The translations under genes were made by a program, and so were the position numbers. The notes beneath the pieces are model-generated. The model had not been told where the DNA came from and made no database searches. It saw only the letters and a list, made by a program, of their open reading frames with translations. Below are positions 1 through 8,639 of a stretch of DNA of 64,000 bases, piece after piece; within the stretch, counting starts at the first letter, position 1, and each line of letters starts with the position of its first letter. Source of the stretch: DASQLQ01 sp035629935 (GTDB lineage Bacteria; Actinomycetota; CADDZG01; WHSQ01); NCBI GenBank assembly GCA_035629935.1, contig DASQLQ010000048.1:1-64000 (forward strand), written 5' to 3'.

Positions 1-1
1 C

Positions 2-235
2 ATCCACGTGGTCGTCAAAGGTCTGCGAGCGGTCTCCGATTTCGAATACGAGCTGCAGATGGCTCAGATGAACACTTCGCTCTATCCCGAGCTGGACACG
101 GTCTTCGTAACGGCGAAGCCCTCATGGGCGTTCTTGTCTTCAAGCCTCGTGAAAGAGGTCGCTCGCTACGGCGGGGCCATAGAAGGGCTCGTTCCACCGG
201 GCGTTTCCAAGGCACTGGAACAGCGCAAAACCTGA
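2..235 (+). CDS. coaD: Phosphopantetheine adenylyltransferase, C-terminal part (cut by window edge)
   Basis: The reading frame is open from the window edge and holds the last 77 or so residues of CoaD, which adenylates 4'-phosphopantetheine in coenzyme A synthesis. Recognisable family segments are [21 protein letters not shown] and [15 protein letters not shown] near the end, the last being the conserved C-terminal helix region. The start and the nucleotide-binding HxGH region lie upstream of the window. The coiled-coil gene that follows is a usual neighbour of coaD in actinobacteria. Confidence 0.9.
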   Translation: MHVVVKGLRAVSDFEYELQMAQMNTSLYPELDTVFVTAKPSWAFLSSSLVKEVARYGGAIEGLVPPGVSKALEQRKT

Positions 236-323
236 CATTCCGGACAGGGGTGGGGCCGAGGTGGTAGCAGAGCAGGCTCGGAGACGCGAAAATCCTCCCT
301 AATCAAACAGAAGAGGTGGGCTG

Positions 324-848
324 ATGGACCTGATCGAAAGGATCGACGAGCTCCAGCTGCTCGTTGAGGAGGCTAAATCCGTACCGCTGTCGTCGAGCGC
401 GGTGATCAATCGTGACGAGTTCCTCGAGCTCCTCGCTCAGTTGAAGGAAGCCGTACCCGACGAGGTTCGGCAGGCTCGCTGGATGTCACGCGATCGCGAC
501 GAGCTACTTGCCCGAGGGCGCAAGGAGGCGGAGCGGATCGTCGTCGAGGCTCAGGAGCAGCGGGACCGGCTCCTGTCCCGGACGGAGATCGTCAATGCGG
601 CTCACCGGGACGCCGAGCGGATCGTCGAGGAAGGGAAAGAACGGGCGGCAAAGATGCGCCTCGAAGCAGAGGACTACATCGATCAGAAGCTCGCTGCTTT
701 CGAGATCCTCTTGAACAAGACGATCGGGACGGTGGCGCGGGGCCGGGAGCAACTGCGCGGCGATCCGGCCCCCCCGGAGGACTCGCAGGGGCCGGCGCCC
801 CAGCAGACCCCCTTCGATGGCGAGGGCGTCGAGCAACCGACGTTTTAG
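324..848 (+). CDS. DivIVA/ATP-synthase-b-like coiled-coil protein
   Basis: A 174-residue protein that is almost entirely charged helix from residue 45 to 140, rich in Glu, Arg and Ala, with a proline-rich acidic tail. Coiled-coil proteins of this size downstream of coaD in actinobacteria are often annotated as DivIVA-like or F0F1 subunit-b-like. No membrane segment or catalytic motif is visible, so a scaffold role in cell division or envelope growth is only inference. AGAGGTGGG a few bases before the ATG serves as ribosome site. Confidence 0.6.
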   Translation: MDLIERIDELQLLVEEAKSVPLSSSAVINRDEFLELLAQLKEAVPDEVRQARWMSRDRDELLARGRKEAERIVVEAQEQRDRLLSRTEIVNAAHRDAERIVEEGKERAAKMRLEAEDYIDQKLAAFEILLNKTIGTVARGREQLRGDPAPPEDSQGPAPQQTPFDGEGVEQPTF

Positions 849-880
849 CTGGAAGGGTCTGGGAAAAAAGGGCGATTTGT

Positions 881-886
881 TATGAT
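881..886 (+). promoter_or_regulatory. Possible -10 element ahead of the DUF177-rpmF-rnc group
   Basis: TATGAT lies in the only sizeable gap (849-943) before the DUF177 gene. It would give a leader of roughly 50 bases. Downstream, CCCGC and GGGCGGG around position 893-907 can fold into a small hairpin. No clear -35 box is seen, so this is tentative. Confidence 0.3.
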
Positions 887-943
887 CGCCTCCCGCTTAC
901 GGGCGGGCACCCGTTCGAATCTCAATCAGATGGGACGCGTCTC

Positions 944-1462
944 GTGTCAGGTTTGACGATCTCCGTTGCCGAGATACTCGGTCAACCGGGCTCCTACAGG
1001 GATCTCAACATCTCGGCTCCACTCGATGGGGTCAAGACGGCACTGGCGCGACTCGACCCACAGTTGATCGATGCCCGGCTGCGCGCAGAGAGCGTCGTCG
1101 AGGGCGTGTTGGTTACCGGCCGGGCGCAGGCGGCAACGAAGCTCACCTGTGCACGCTGCGTCACCGAGTTCGCGTCGCCGATCGAAGTTGAGGTCTGTGA
1201 GCTGTTCGCTGGCGCGGGACACGAGCCGGCAGCCACTGAAGACTTCTACGAGATCCGCGGCACGGATATCGACATCGAACCGATGTTGCGGGATGTCGTG
1301 ACGCTTGCGTTGCCGCTCAACCCGCATTGTGAAAAGGACTGCTCCGGGCTATGCGCAAATTGTGGGCGCGTGATCGGTGACGGTCTATGTACATGCACCG
1401 AAGAAGAGCGCGATCCCCGCTGGGCTGGGCTCGATGCGCTCAAAGACAAACTTTCGAGCTAG
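944..1462 (+). CDS. DUF177 (YceD-like) protein, probable 23S rRNA accumulation factor
   Basis: A 172-residue DUF177/YceD protein starting at GTG. Members sit directly upstream of rpmF (L32) across bacteria, as here (15 bases away), and plant and E. coli homologues affect 23S rRNA accumulation. Cysteines at CARC (about residue 67) and at CEKDCSGLCANCG near residues 128-140 form a likely zinc-binding set, typical of the bacterial family. The N-terminal half is a beta-rich domain. Assignment rests on the C-terminal cysteine cluster plus the rpmF neighbour. Confidence 0.8.
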   Translation: MSGLTISVAEILGQPGSYRDLNISAPLDGVKTALARLDPQLIDARLRAESVVEGVLVTGRAQAATKLTCARCVTEFASPIEVEVCELFAGAGHEPAATEDFYEIRGTDIDIEPMLRDVVTLALPLNPHCEKDCSGLCANCGRVIGDGLCTCTEEERDPRWAGLDALKDKLSS

Positions 1463-1477
1463 CCCGGGGAGGAAACC

Positions 1478-1654
1478 ATGGCCGTACCGAAGAGACGCAA
1501 GAGTCGTTCGAAGATGAGGATGCGTCGCGCTCACTGGCGCGTGGAGGCACCCACGTACTCGAACTGTCCGCAATGCCGCCAGCCGAAACTTCCGCATCGG
1601 GTCTGCCCGAACTGTGGTTTCTATGCAGGACGCCAGGCTGTCGAAACAGACTAG
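1478..1654 (+). CDS. rpmF: 50S ribosomal protein L32
   Basis: A 58-residue basic protein starting MAVPKRRKSRSK, the L32 signature, with a zinc-ribbon pair CPQC and CPNC at residues 30-33 and 43-46. It is therefore the zinc-binding (C+) L32 form. GGGGAGGAAACC gives a strong ribosome site just before ATG. It lies between DUF177 and rnc, a very common bacterial order. Confidence 0.97.
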   Translation: MAVPKRRKSRSKMRMRRAHWRVEAPTYSNCPQCRQPKLPHRVCPNCGFYAGRQAVETD

Positions 1655-1658
1655 TCCG

Positions 1659-2363
1659 GTGCGGGAGGCCGGTGCACTCGGACTGTCTCCCGATCCCGAC
1701 TCCCTGTACGAGCTCGCGATGACCCATCGTTCGTTCGCGTTCGAGAACGACATGGTCGAGCACAACGAGCGGCTCGAGTTCCTCGGCGACGCGATCTTGG
1801 GCGCGGTCGTGACCGATCTCATTTACACGCGCTATCCCGACCTGACGGAGGGCGAGATGGCGAGGCTGCGCGCGTCGGTCGTGAACACGAATGCACTTGC
1901 TTCGGTGGCCGCTGAGCTTGGCCTGGGACACCAGATGCGTCTAGGTAAGGGCGAGGAATCCTCCGGGGGGCGAGAAAAGGCTTCGCTGCTGGCCAACACA
2001 TTCGAAGCGGTCGTCGGCGCCGTCTATCTCGACCGCGGGATCGACGAAGTGACCCGTCAGCTCGATCCGATCTTCACCGACCGTATCGATGCGTCCGCGA
2101 ACGCGCGGGCCCGTTACGACGCCAAGACGGCCTTTCAGGAGTTGTCGGTCCGTGATCTCGGCGCGATGCCCAGTTACCGGGTTTCGTCCACGGGCCCGGA
2201 TCATCAGAAGGACTTCGTCGCTCACGTCTATGTGAACGACGACCTCTACGGTTCAGGGTCGGGTCGCAGCAAGAAGGAAGCCGAACAGAAGGCTGCTACC
2301 GAAGCGCTCGAAAGTTTCGCTCGGAGCGCGGATGAGGGGAGTGACGATGCCCGAGCTTCCTGA
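1659..2363 (+). CDS. rnc: Ribonuclease III
   Basis: Cleaves double-stranded RNA during rRNA maturation and mRNA turnover. The catalytic domain carries the signature NERLEFLGDAILG (about residues 30-42) and the second acidic site in ANTFEAVVGAVYLD. A dsRNA-binding domain follows (TAFQEL to KKEAEQKAATEAL). The frame stays open upstream into rpmF (GTG 1614, ATG 1623). I chose GTG 1659, just after the rpmF stop, because it leaves about 20 residues before LAMTHRS as in other RNase III proteins. No clear ribosome site marks any of the three starts. Confidence 0.92.
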   Translation: MREAGALGLSPDPDSLYELAMTHRSFAFENDMVEHNERLEFLGDAILGAVVTDLIYTRYPDLTEGEMARLRASVVNTNALASVAAELGLGHQMRLGKGEESSGGREKASLLANTFEAVVGAVYLDRGIDEVTRQLDPIFTDRIDASANARARYDAKTAFQELSVRDLGAMPSYRVSSTGPDHQKDFVAHVYVNDDLYGSGSGRSKKEAEQKAATEALESFARSADEGSDDARAS

Positions 2364-3192
2364 GATCGAGGTACTGAAGCGCGATCTGGAGAAAGAGGTC
2401 GTGGGGAGGCGGATCAAGACCGCCGAAGTGAGGCCCGGCACCAATGCGATGAAAGTCGTACGCAGGCACGGTCGTCGCAAAGAGTTTTCCGAGCTGCTCG
2501 ATGGCGCCAAGGTCGAAAAAGTCGAACGAAGCGGCAAGTTGTTGGTGCTCGAGCTCGATAACCAGCGAGCGATCGTCTTCGACCTGGGCCAAACGGGGAC
2601 CTTGATAAAGACCAGCGCCTCGGAAGAGGTCGTGACGCACACCCACGTGATCATCAGCTTCACGATCGGAGGACAGCTGCGTCTGATCGATCCGAGGCAC
2701 GGGGCCGAGGTCTTCGTCTCACCACTCGAAGAGTTGGCGGAGTTGAAGGAGGCGCAACCCTTCCTGATCGATCCTTTGACGCATCAGTTCACCTGGCATT
2801 ACTTCTCGCAACTACTAGACGAGCGTGCCGCGTCGATGAAGGAGCTGATGGTCGACGAGAAGTTCATCTGTGGACTCGGGGACATCTACTCCGATGAGAT
2901 CCTTTTCGTATCCGGCCTTCGTTATGACAGGCCGTCGGACAAGCTCTCGTCGCAAGACGTCAGACGTCTGTACCGGGCGCTGATGGAGACGTTGCAGGAA
3001 GCGGTGAAGGCGCGCGGGACGACGTGGGGCTCGGTTGAGTTCCGCGACCTGCAGGGAGACCCCGGCGCGTTCCAGTTAGAACTGAAGGTCTATGAGCGTG
3101 CCGGCGAACCATGCAGGCGATGTCGTCAGGACATCTTGAAAGAAGAATGGAATGGGGCCACCACCTACTTCTGCCCCCAGTGTCAGTCGTGA
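2347..3192 (+). CDS. mutM: Formamidopyrimidine-DNA glycosylase (Fpg/Nei family)
   Basis: Removes oxidised purines and nicks the abasic site. The start at ATG 2347 gives MPELPEIE, so Pro2 and Glu3 are the catalytic pair exposed after Met removal; an in-frame ATG at 2332 would bury them. GAGGGGAG precedes 2347. A C-terminal zinc finger (CRRC ... CPQC, residues about 260-280) is intact. The usual helix-two-turn-helix motif GIGNIYADE reads GLGDIYSDE here, an Asn to Asp change, and the central loops are divergent. Length 281 is normal. It overlaps the end of rnc by 17 bases. Confidence 0.9.
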   Translation: MPELPEIEVLKRDLEKEVVGRRIKTAEVRPGTNAMKVVRRHGRRKEFSELLDGAKVEKVERSGKLLVLELDNQRAIVFDLGQTGTLIKTSASEEVVTHTHVIISFTIGGQLRLIDPRHGAEVFVSPLEELAELKEAQPFLIDPLTHQFTWHYFSQLLDERAASMKELMVDEKFICGLGDIYSDEILFVSGLRYDRPSDKLSSQDVRRLYRALMETLQEAVKARGTTWGSVEFRDLQGDPGAFQLELKVYERAGEPCRRCRQDILKEEWNGATTYFCPQCQS

Positions 3193-3210
3193 GCATCAGG
3201 AGGATCCGAA

Positions 3211-3486
3211 TTGGAAGATAAGACCCGCGTGCACGTATTCGTCAACGGCGAGGTTCAGGGACTGGGCTTCCGCCAGGCGATCGCGGACAAAGCGATCGAG
3301 CAAGGTGTGACCGGATGGGTCCGGAACCTTCGGGATGGTCGAGTCGAGGCGGTGCTCGAAGGGCCTCGAGACGAGGTCTACCGGGTGGTCGGGCTGTGCC
3401 GGGCGGGCCCCAAGGGGGCCCGGGTCGACGGCGTTCAGGTCGACCGGGAGCCGCCGAGGAACGAGAAAACCTTCAAGGTGAAGTAG
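3211..3486 (+). CDS. acyP: Acylphosphatase
   Basis: A 91-residue acylphosphatase that hydrolyses small acyl phosphates. The active-site loop reads VQGLGFR (usually VQGVGFR) and the second motif GWVRNLRDGRVEA is intact, so the catalytic Arg and Asn are present. It starts with TTG at 3211, supported by AGGAGG at 3199-3204 seven bases upstream; no ATG is available. It lies between mutM and smc, an order also common in other actinobacteria. Confidence 0.92.
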   Translation: MEDKTRVHVFVNGEVQGLGFRQAIADKAIEQGVTGWVRNLRDGRVEAVLEGPRDEVYRVVGLCRAGPKGARVDGVQVDREPPRNEKTFKVK

Positions 3487-3520
3487 CGAAAGATTGCCGC
3501 TTGTTCTCCGCCGACGGCCG

Positions 3521-3540
3521 AGCCCGCCGGCGTTCGGGCT
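3521..3540 (+). terminator. Possible hairpin between acyP and smc
   Basis: AGCCCG (3521-3526) and CGGGCT (3535-3540) form a perfect 6-bp GC-rich stem with an 8-base loop. There is no T-run after it, so it may act as a weak terminator or not at all. Confidence 0.3.
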
Positions 3541-3569
3541 AAATCCCCTGGGCGGGGTTGAGACTCAAG

Positions 3570-3575
3570 TAGGTT
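3570..3575 (+). promoter_or_regulatory. Leaderless -10 element for smc
   Basis: TAGGTT ends seven bases before ATG 3583. There is no good Shine-Dalgarno at the correct distance. It fits the leaderless pattern seen at many genes here, with one extra base of spacing. Confidence 0.45.
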
Positions 3576-3582
3576 GATTCGG

Positions 3583-6500
3583 ATGTTCGTCAAAGCTCTC
3601 CGGCTGGCCGGTTTCAAGTCGTTCGCCGACCCCACGATCCTCGAGTTCGAGCCCGGCGTGAACGTGATCGTGGGCCCGAACGGCTCCGGGAAATCGAACA
3701 TCGCAGATGCTTTGTCGTGGGTCCTCGGTTCCCAGGCCCCCTCGACCATGCGAGGCGGATCCATGGAGGACGTGATCTTCGCCGGCTCGCAAGGCCGCTC
3801 GAAGCTGGGCCTCGCAGAGGTCGAGCTCACGCTCGATAATTCCGACCGGGTGCTGCCACTGGATCTGACAGAGGTAACGGTGTCCCGTTCGACGGACCGC
3901 AACGGTCAATCGGAATACAAGATCAATGGCGCGGCATGCCGGTTGCTCGACATCACCGAGCTGCTTTCGGATACGGGTATCGGCCGGAGCATCCATACCG
4001 TGGTTGGACAGGGCCAACTGGACTCGATCCTTCACGCACGTGCCGAGGAGCGCCGCGACTTCATCGAAGAAGCTGCCCAGATCGGCAAGTTCCGCCGCAG
4101 AAAAGACCGGTCGGTGAAGAAGATCGAAAGGGTCGACGAGAACCTAGTTCGCCTGAACGACGTCCTTACCGAATTGAAGCGCGCCATCCGCCCGCTCAAG
4201 AGACAGGCTCACGCGGCGGCCGCCTATTCGGAGCTCATGGGCCGGCATCGCGAGTTGCGCCAGAGATTGTCTGCTTCCGAACTACAGCGTCTAGCCCTCG
4301 AAGAGGCACAAGCGGATCCGGAGGCGGAGGCGAAGCGCGCTGAACTGTTGAACGACGAGCTGGCCAGCATCCGTGCCCGTCTCGAGGCCGCCAGCGGCGA
4401 ACGCGAGCAACTCGCGGGAGCGGCCGAGAAGGCTCGGCAGACCTATTACCGGATGGGACGATCGGCCGATCGGCTGGCGAACCTCGGCAGGCTGGCGCAA
4501 GAGCGTGCGGCGAGCATCGGCGTTCGTTTGGCCGCCGAAACGGAAGAGGGCTATCGCGAACGGATCCGCCTCCTCGAAACAGATAAACAACGTTGGCACG
4601 AGCAGCTCGGGACACTCGAGCAGCTAGCGGAAGAGGCGGCCGGGAAAGCAGCAAACGCGGCCGAGACGTCCCGCCGCGAGCGAGAAGTGGTTGCCGAAGC
4701 CGAGCGCTCTTTGGGCGAAGCCCGTGCGCAAGAGACGGCCGCTGCTCAGGCGCTAGTGCGGGCGGAAGGACAAGAGGCCGCAGGGCGGGCGACGATCGGC
4801 TCCATCCAAGCCCGCGTGCAAGCTGCACTCGAGCGCCGTCAGATGATCGAGCACTCCGCCACGGAAGAGTCGGCGTCCCTGCAGACGGCGGAACAAGAAG
4901 TGGCGGCCCTCGAGATCCAACTCGACAGCGCGACCGAAACGGCAGCGGAAGCCGAAACAAAGCTCGAGCAGGCGCGCGAACGGGCGGACGGCTTGCGCGA
5001 TCGCCTCGGGTCCAAGCATGCCGGCTCGGCGGCCGCAGTGGCTCGCCTCGACACTCTTCAAGAGGTTAGCGAGCTGTTCAGGGAACGGGCCGAGATCGGG
5101 GCCCGTTTGGAACCGCTGCTGACCGAAGCTGCCGAGCGTGTCCGAACCCTCACCACATCGGAAGACGAGACCCGCGCTCTGCTCACGGCGACGGATGCTG
5201 CGATCGAGCGGGCGTGGCAAGACGTCGCACGGCACGATGAGGAGCTCCGTCGCCTCGACGCGCTGGCGTCCGGAGCCGCCGAAAGACTGGGTGGCGCGAG
5301 GCGGCGGCGCGAGGGACGCGAGATAGAGCTGGCCACACTTAACGACGAACTCTCCCGGGCCGAGGAGGCGCTGGCACTCGCAGAGCGTGAAGCAACAGAG
5401 GAACGCGCCGCATTACCTGCACGGCGCGCCGACCACGAAGAGATGCAACGCGTGCGAGCGACGGCCGAGGACGCCCTAGCGAGTGCCCGGTCGCAGGTAG
5501 CTGCTGCTACATCCGCGGCAACGGCTGCGGAACTGGACGCCCGCGGTGCCGACGAGAGACGACTTGCCGCCCGGTTGCGCCTGGAGGAAGCCGAGGCGGG
5601 TATCGCCGACGCCCACACCGCTTTGGCCGGATTGGAGGACCTCCGCGAAGGACTGCGCGCTGCACAGCGCAGGGCTCAACAGGTTGCCGTGATCGCCGGC
5701 GAGGCCGCCACTCGCGCCGAGACCTGGGCGATCGAGTGCGAGAGGACCGCCGATGCGGCACGCGAGGAGGCTCGTGTTGCCGAGCACCGGGTGGATTCTC
5801 AGCGGATGCGCGAGCGCGAGCTGGCTCAGCGTCTAGAGGAGGTTGGCCGCAGACGGAACGAAGCCGAGGTCCGTAGAGCACAGACGCACGCGCGCACCGA
5901 AGCGATCGGTGAACGAGCGATGGAGGACTGGGGGCTCACACTGGCCGAGCTCTCGCGTCTCGAGGCTTTCGGTCCTCTCGAGGAGCCGGAGGCGCGCGCT
6001 GAAGCCGAACGTCTCGAACGCGAGATGCGGCGTCTCGGGGCGGTCAACCCCCACGCGGCGGAGGAGTACGCGGAGCTTGCCGAACGCGAACGATTCCTGC
6101 AAGAACAGATCGAGGACTTGAAGTCATCGCGGCGTGACCTCATGAAGGTGGTTCTCGAGGTCGATGCAACGATCGTCGAGGTGTTCCGCGAGTCCTTCGA
6201 GTCCGTCGCGCGTGAGTTCGAAGGAGTGTTCTCGCGTTTGTTCCCGGGCGGGGAAGGTCGCTTGAAGCTCGTCGACCCAGATGATCTGCTCGGCTCCGGC
6301 ATCGACATCGAAGCCAAGCCCGCGGGAAAGAACGTGCGAAAGATGTCTCTCTTGTCGGGAGGCGAGCGGTCACTCGTCGCCCTGGCCTTCTTGTTCGCCA
6401 TCTTCCGCTCCCGCCCGTCGCCCTTCTACTTGCTGGATGAGGTCGAGGCTGCGCTGGACGACGTCAACCTCCAGCGATTCCTGGGTTTGATCTCCGAGCT

Positions 6501-6639
6501 CGAAGAGAGGGCCCAGGTCCTCATCGTCACCCACCAGAAGCGCACGATGGAGGCGGCCGACATCCTCTACGGAGTGACGATGGCCAAGGACGGCGTGTCC
6601 CGCGTAGTCGCGAAGCGCATGGAAGAAGTCTCTGCATAA
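3583..6639 (+). CDS. smc: Chromosome partition protein SMC, apparently lacking a hinge domain
   Basis: ATPase of the SMC condensin complex that loops and segregates DNA. The N-terminal head has Walker A GPNGSGKSN (residues 31-39) and a Q-loop in HTVVGQGQLDSI; the C-terminal head has the signature LLSGGERSLVALAF, Walker B FYLLDEVEAALDD and the switch histidine in IVTHQK. The two coiled-coil arms are each about 330 residues. Normal SMC proteins run about 1150-1200 residues with a folded, glycine- and strand-rich hinge of 150-200 residues in the middle. Here the length is 1018 and residues 470-540 still read as charged helix (for example LQEVSELFRERAEIGARLEP). There is no zinc-hook CxxC either. 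The frame is open throughout, so this is not a frameshift. Start ATG 3583 chosen over TTG 3574. Confidence 0.93.
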   Translation: MFVKALRLAGFKSFADPTILEFEPGVNVIVGPNGSGKSNIADALSWVLGSQAPSTMRGGSMEDVIFAGSQGRSKLGLAEVELTLDNSDRVLPLDLTEVTVSRSTDRNGQSEYKINGAACRLLDITELLSDTGIGRSIHTVVGQGQLDSILHARAEERRDFIEEAAQIGKFRRRKDRSVKKIERVDENLVRLNDVLTELKRAIRPLKRQAHAAAAYSELMGRHRELRQRLSASELQRLALEEAQADPEAEAKRAELLNDELASIRARLEAASGEREQLAGAAEKARQTYYRMGRSADRLANLGRLAQERAASIGVRLAAETEEGYRERIRLLETDKQRWHEQLGTLEQLAEEAAGKAANAAETSRREREVVAEAERSLGEARAQETAAAQALVRAEGQEAAGRATIGSIQARVQAALERRQMIEHSATEESASLQTAEQEVAALEIQLDSATETAAEAETKLEQARERADGLRDRLGSKHAGSAAAVARLDTLQEVSELFRERAEIGARLEPLLTEAAERVRTLTTSEDETRALLTATDAAIERAWQDVARHDEELRRLDALASGAAERLGGARRRREGREIELATLNDELSRAEEALALAEREATEERAALPARRADHEEMQRVRATAEDALASARSQVAAATSAATAAELDARGADERRLAARLRLEEAEAGIADAHTALAGLEDLREGLRAAQRRAQQVAVIAGEAATRAETWAIECERTADAAREEARVAEHRVDSQRMRERELAQRLEEVGRRRNEAEVRRAQTHARTEAIGERAMEDWGLTLAELSRLEAFGPLEEPEARAEAERLEREMRRLGAVNPHAAEEYAELAERERFLQEQIEDLKSSRRDLMKVVLEVDATIVEVFRESFESVAREFEGVFSRLFPGGEGRLKLVDPDDLLGSGIDIEAKPAGKNVRKMSLLSGGERSLVALAFLFAIFRSRPSPFYLLDEVEAALDDVNLQRFLGLISELEERAQVLIVTHQKRTMEAADILYGVTMAKDGVSRVVAKRMEEVSA

Positions 6640-6645
6640 CGCTTG

Positions 6646-6651
6646 TAACCT
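6646..6651 (+). promoter_or_regulatory. Leaderless -10 element for ftsY
   Basis: TAACCT is followed by exactly six bases (GCGCTG) and ATG 6658, in the 18-base gap after smc. No Shine-Dalgarno is present. The same hexamer and spacing recur before the blaI-like gene, secG and dop. Confidence 0.6.
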
Positions 6652-6657
6652 GCGCTG

Positions 6658-7737
6658 ATGCCTGAAGGGATAGTCCCCGAGTTACTCATCTTCGTTGCAC
6701 TGATAGCGATCGTCGGAAGCGTTCTGTTCTTCTCGAAGCGCGAACGGCCTGGACCGCCAAGCGCGGGCGAGGAAGCCCCCCCACCGACTCGCAAGAGCGA
6801 GGACGCAGCGGTCGCGGAGGAAGCCTCTGTAGCGGTCTTGGAGCGTCCCTCACTCAGAGACCGCCTGTCCAAGAGCCGCAAGTTCCTGTCCGACCGACTC
6901 GGCGAGGCGCTGCACGGCGCTCCCACGGACGAGACCTGGGAGGACATCGAGGCCGTGTTGATCCAGGCCGACCTCGGGGTCGACGTCGCCACCCAGGTGG
7001 TCGAGGACCTGAAGCCGAAGGCTCGTGAACGCCGGATCACACAGGGCGAGGAGTTGAAGGGTCTCCTCGCAGAGGAGATGGTGTCGTTGTTCGACACTGA
7101 GACCGATCGGGCGCTCACGTTCGCGCCCGAAGGGACTTCCGTGTGGCTCGTCGTAGGCGTGAACGGCACCGGCAAGACGACCACCATCGGGAAGCTCGCC
7201 AAGGACCTGACCGATCGGAACCGCACCGTTGCGCTCGCCGCGGCCGACACCTTCCGCGCTGCAGCGGACGAACAGCTGGCGGTGTGGGCGGAGCGGGCCG
7301 GAGCCGAGGTCATCAAGCATCAACCGGGCGCGGATCCCGGAGCAGTCGCTTTCGATGCAGCCCAGTACGCGAGAGCACGCAAGCTCGATGTCCTGATCGT
7401 CGATACGGCGGGGCGACTCCACACGAAGACTCCCTTGATGGACGAGCTGGGCAAGGTTCGCCGGGTGATCGAGAAGGAAGGCAGCGTCGATGAGTGTTTG
7501 CTCGTGCTCGATGCCACCGCGGGCCAGAACGGCCTCACGCAAGCGCGCGAGTTCGCCGAGGCAACCGGCGTCAGTGGTGTCGTGCTTACAAAGCTGGACG
7601 GGACTGCGAAGGGCGGCATCGTCCTGACGATCGAGCGCACCTTGGGTATACCCATCAAGCTCGTGGGTGTCGGAGAAAGCATCGACGACCTCGAACCCTT
7701 CGACCCAAAGACTTTCGTCGACGCGCTTCTCTCGTGA
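6658..7737 (+). CDS. ftsY: Signal recognition particle receptor FtsY
   Basis: SRP receptor GTPase that docks Ffh-ribosome complexes at the membrane. The N-terminus has a membrane segment (residues 8-26, PELLIFVALIAIVGSVLFF) and an acidic linker, then the N domain and the GTPase with G1 GVNGTGKTTTIGKLA, AADTFRAAA, DTAGRLHT and TKLDGTAKGG. Length 359 is normal for an actinobacterial FtsY with a membrane anchor. smc-ftsY is a widespread order, and ffh lies 1.5 kb downstream. Confidence 0.97.
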   Translation: MPEGIVPELLIFVALIAIVGSVLFFSKRERPGPPSAGEEAPPPTRKSEDAAVAEEASVAVLERPSLRDRLSKSRKFLSDRLGEALHGAPTDETWEDIEAVLIQADLGVDVATQVVEDLKPKARERRITQGEELKGLLAEEMVSLFDTETDRALTFAPEGTSVWLVVGVNGTGKTTTIGKLAKDLTDRNRTVALAAADTFRAAADEQLAVWAERAGAEVIKHQPGADPGAVAFDAAQYARARKLDVLIVDTAGRLHTKTPLMDELGKVRRVIEKEGSVDECLLVLDATAGQNGLTQAREFAEATGVSGVVLTKLDGTAKGGIVLTIERTLGIPIKLVGVGESIDDLEPFDPKTFVDALLS

Positions 7738-8639
7738 AGATCGCGGTCGCGGGAGGCACGGGCTTCCTGGGCCGGCACATCACCCAAACCCTGGTTGCCG
7801 GGGGTCATGAAGTAAGCGTGCTGACGCGCGACCCGGACAAGATGACCGCTATCCCGCAACTCGCCGGTTGCGCCGGTGAGCGCGTGGACGTAACCGAACC
7901 CTCCTCCCTCTTCGGGAAGCTGACGGGGTTCGATGCCGTAGTGATGGCCGTTCAGCTCCCGAACTATCCAGTTGAGCAACCGCGGAAGGGATTGACGTTC
8001 GATCGTTACGACCGTCAGGGCACCGAGCATCTATTACGGGAGGCCACGAACTCGGGCGTTCGGCGATTCGCTTACATCAGCGGCGCAGGCGCCGACCCGG
8101 CGAGCGAAAAGACCTGGTACCGCGCGAAAGGCTTCGCCGAGGTCGCCATCCGGCGAAGCGGCATCTCACATTTCATCCTGCGCCCTTCCTGGGCGTACGG
8201 TCCGGAGGACAAAGCGCTCAACAAGTTCGTGGCTATCGCCCGGCTGTCGCCGATCGTCCCCAAGCCGGGGGTCAGGCCGCAGCGGATCCAGCCGGTGTTC
8301 GTTGAGGACATCGCCAAAGCAGTGTGTCGGGCGTTCGAAGTGGAGGCCGCGTGGGGAGAGACGTTCGAGATCGGCGGTCCCGACGTGATGACGATGGATG
8401 AGGTGATCAGAACGTTGCTGGAAGTGATGGGAAAGAAGCGATTCGTCCTGCCGGTCCCGGCTCCGCTGATGAAGGTGGCAACCGCGCCGCTCCTGCTCCT
8501 GCCTAAGCCTCCGTTGACGCCTGCTGCGGTCGACTTCGCGACACAAGATGGTGTCGTCGACGCTCGTTCGCTCGAGACCATGCTGGATGTGCACCCCATC
8601 GGGTTGCGCGAAGGCCTGGAGAGGTACATCTCGGCATGA
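7734..8639 (+). CDS. NAD(P)-binding SDR-type protein (NDUFA9-like)
   Basis: A 301-residue atypical short-chain dehydrogenase. It starts at GTG 7734, overlapping the ftsY stop by four bases (GTGA). The nucleotide-binding motif is VAGGTGFLGRHI (residues 5-16), followed by YISGAGA and LRPSWAYGPED as in the NmrA/NDUFA9-like group. The usual YxxxK is replaced by WYRAKG, so the protein may be a binding or ubiquinone-linked form rather than a classical dehydrogenase. Substrate unknown. It is translationally coupled to ftsY and the next membrane protein. Confidence 0.8.
   Translation: MKIAVAGGTGFLGRHITQTLVAGGHEVSVLTRDPDKMTAIPQLAGCAGERVDVTEPSSLFGKLTGFDAVVMAVQLPNYPVEQPRKGLTFDRYDRQGTEHLLREATNSGVRRFAYISGAGADPASEKTWYRAKGFAEVAIRRSGISHFILRPSWAYGPEDKALNKFVAIARLSPIVPKPGVRPQRIQPVFVEDIAKAVCRAFEVEAAWGETFEIGGPDVMTMDEVIRTLLEVMGKKRFVLPVPAPLMKVATAPLLLLPKPPLTPAAVDFATQDGVVDARSLETMLDVHPIGLREGLERYISA

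Noticed and set aside
3574..3582. TTG 3574 as the smc start
   Set aside because: ATG 3583 directly begins the conserved SMC N-terminus and agrees with the TAGGTT promoter spacing; TTG 3574 adds three residues without support.
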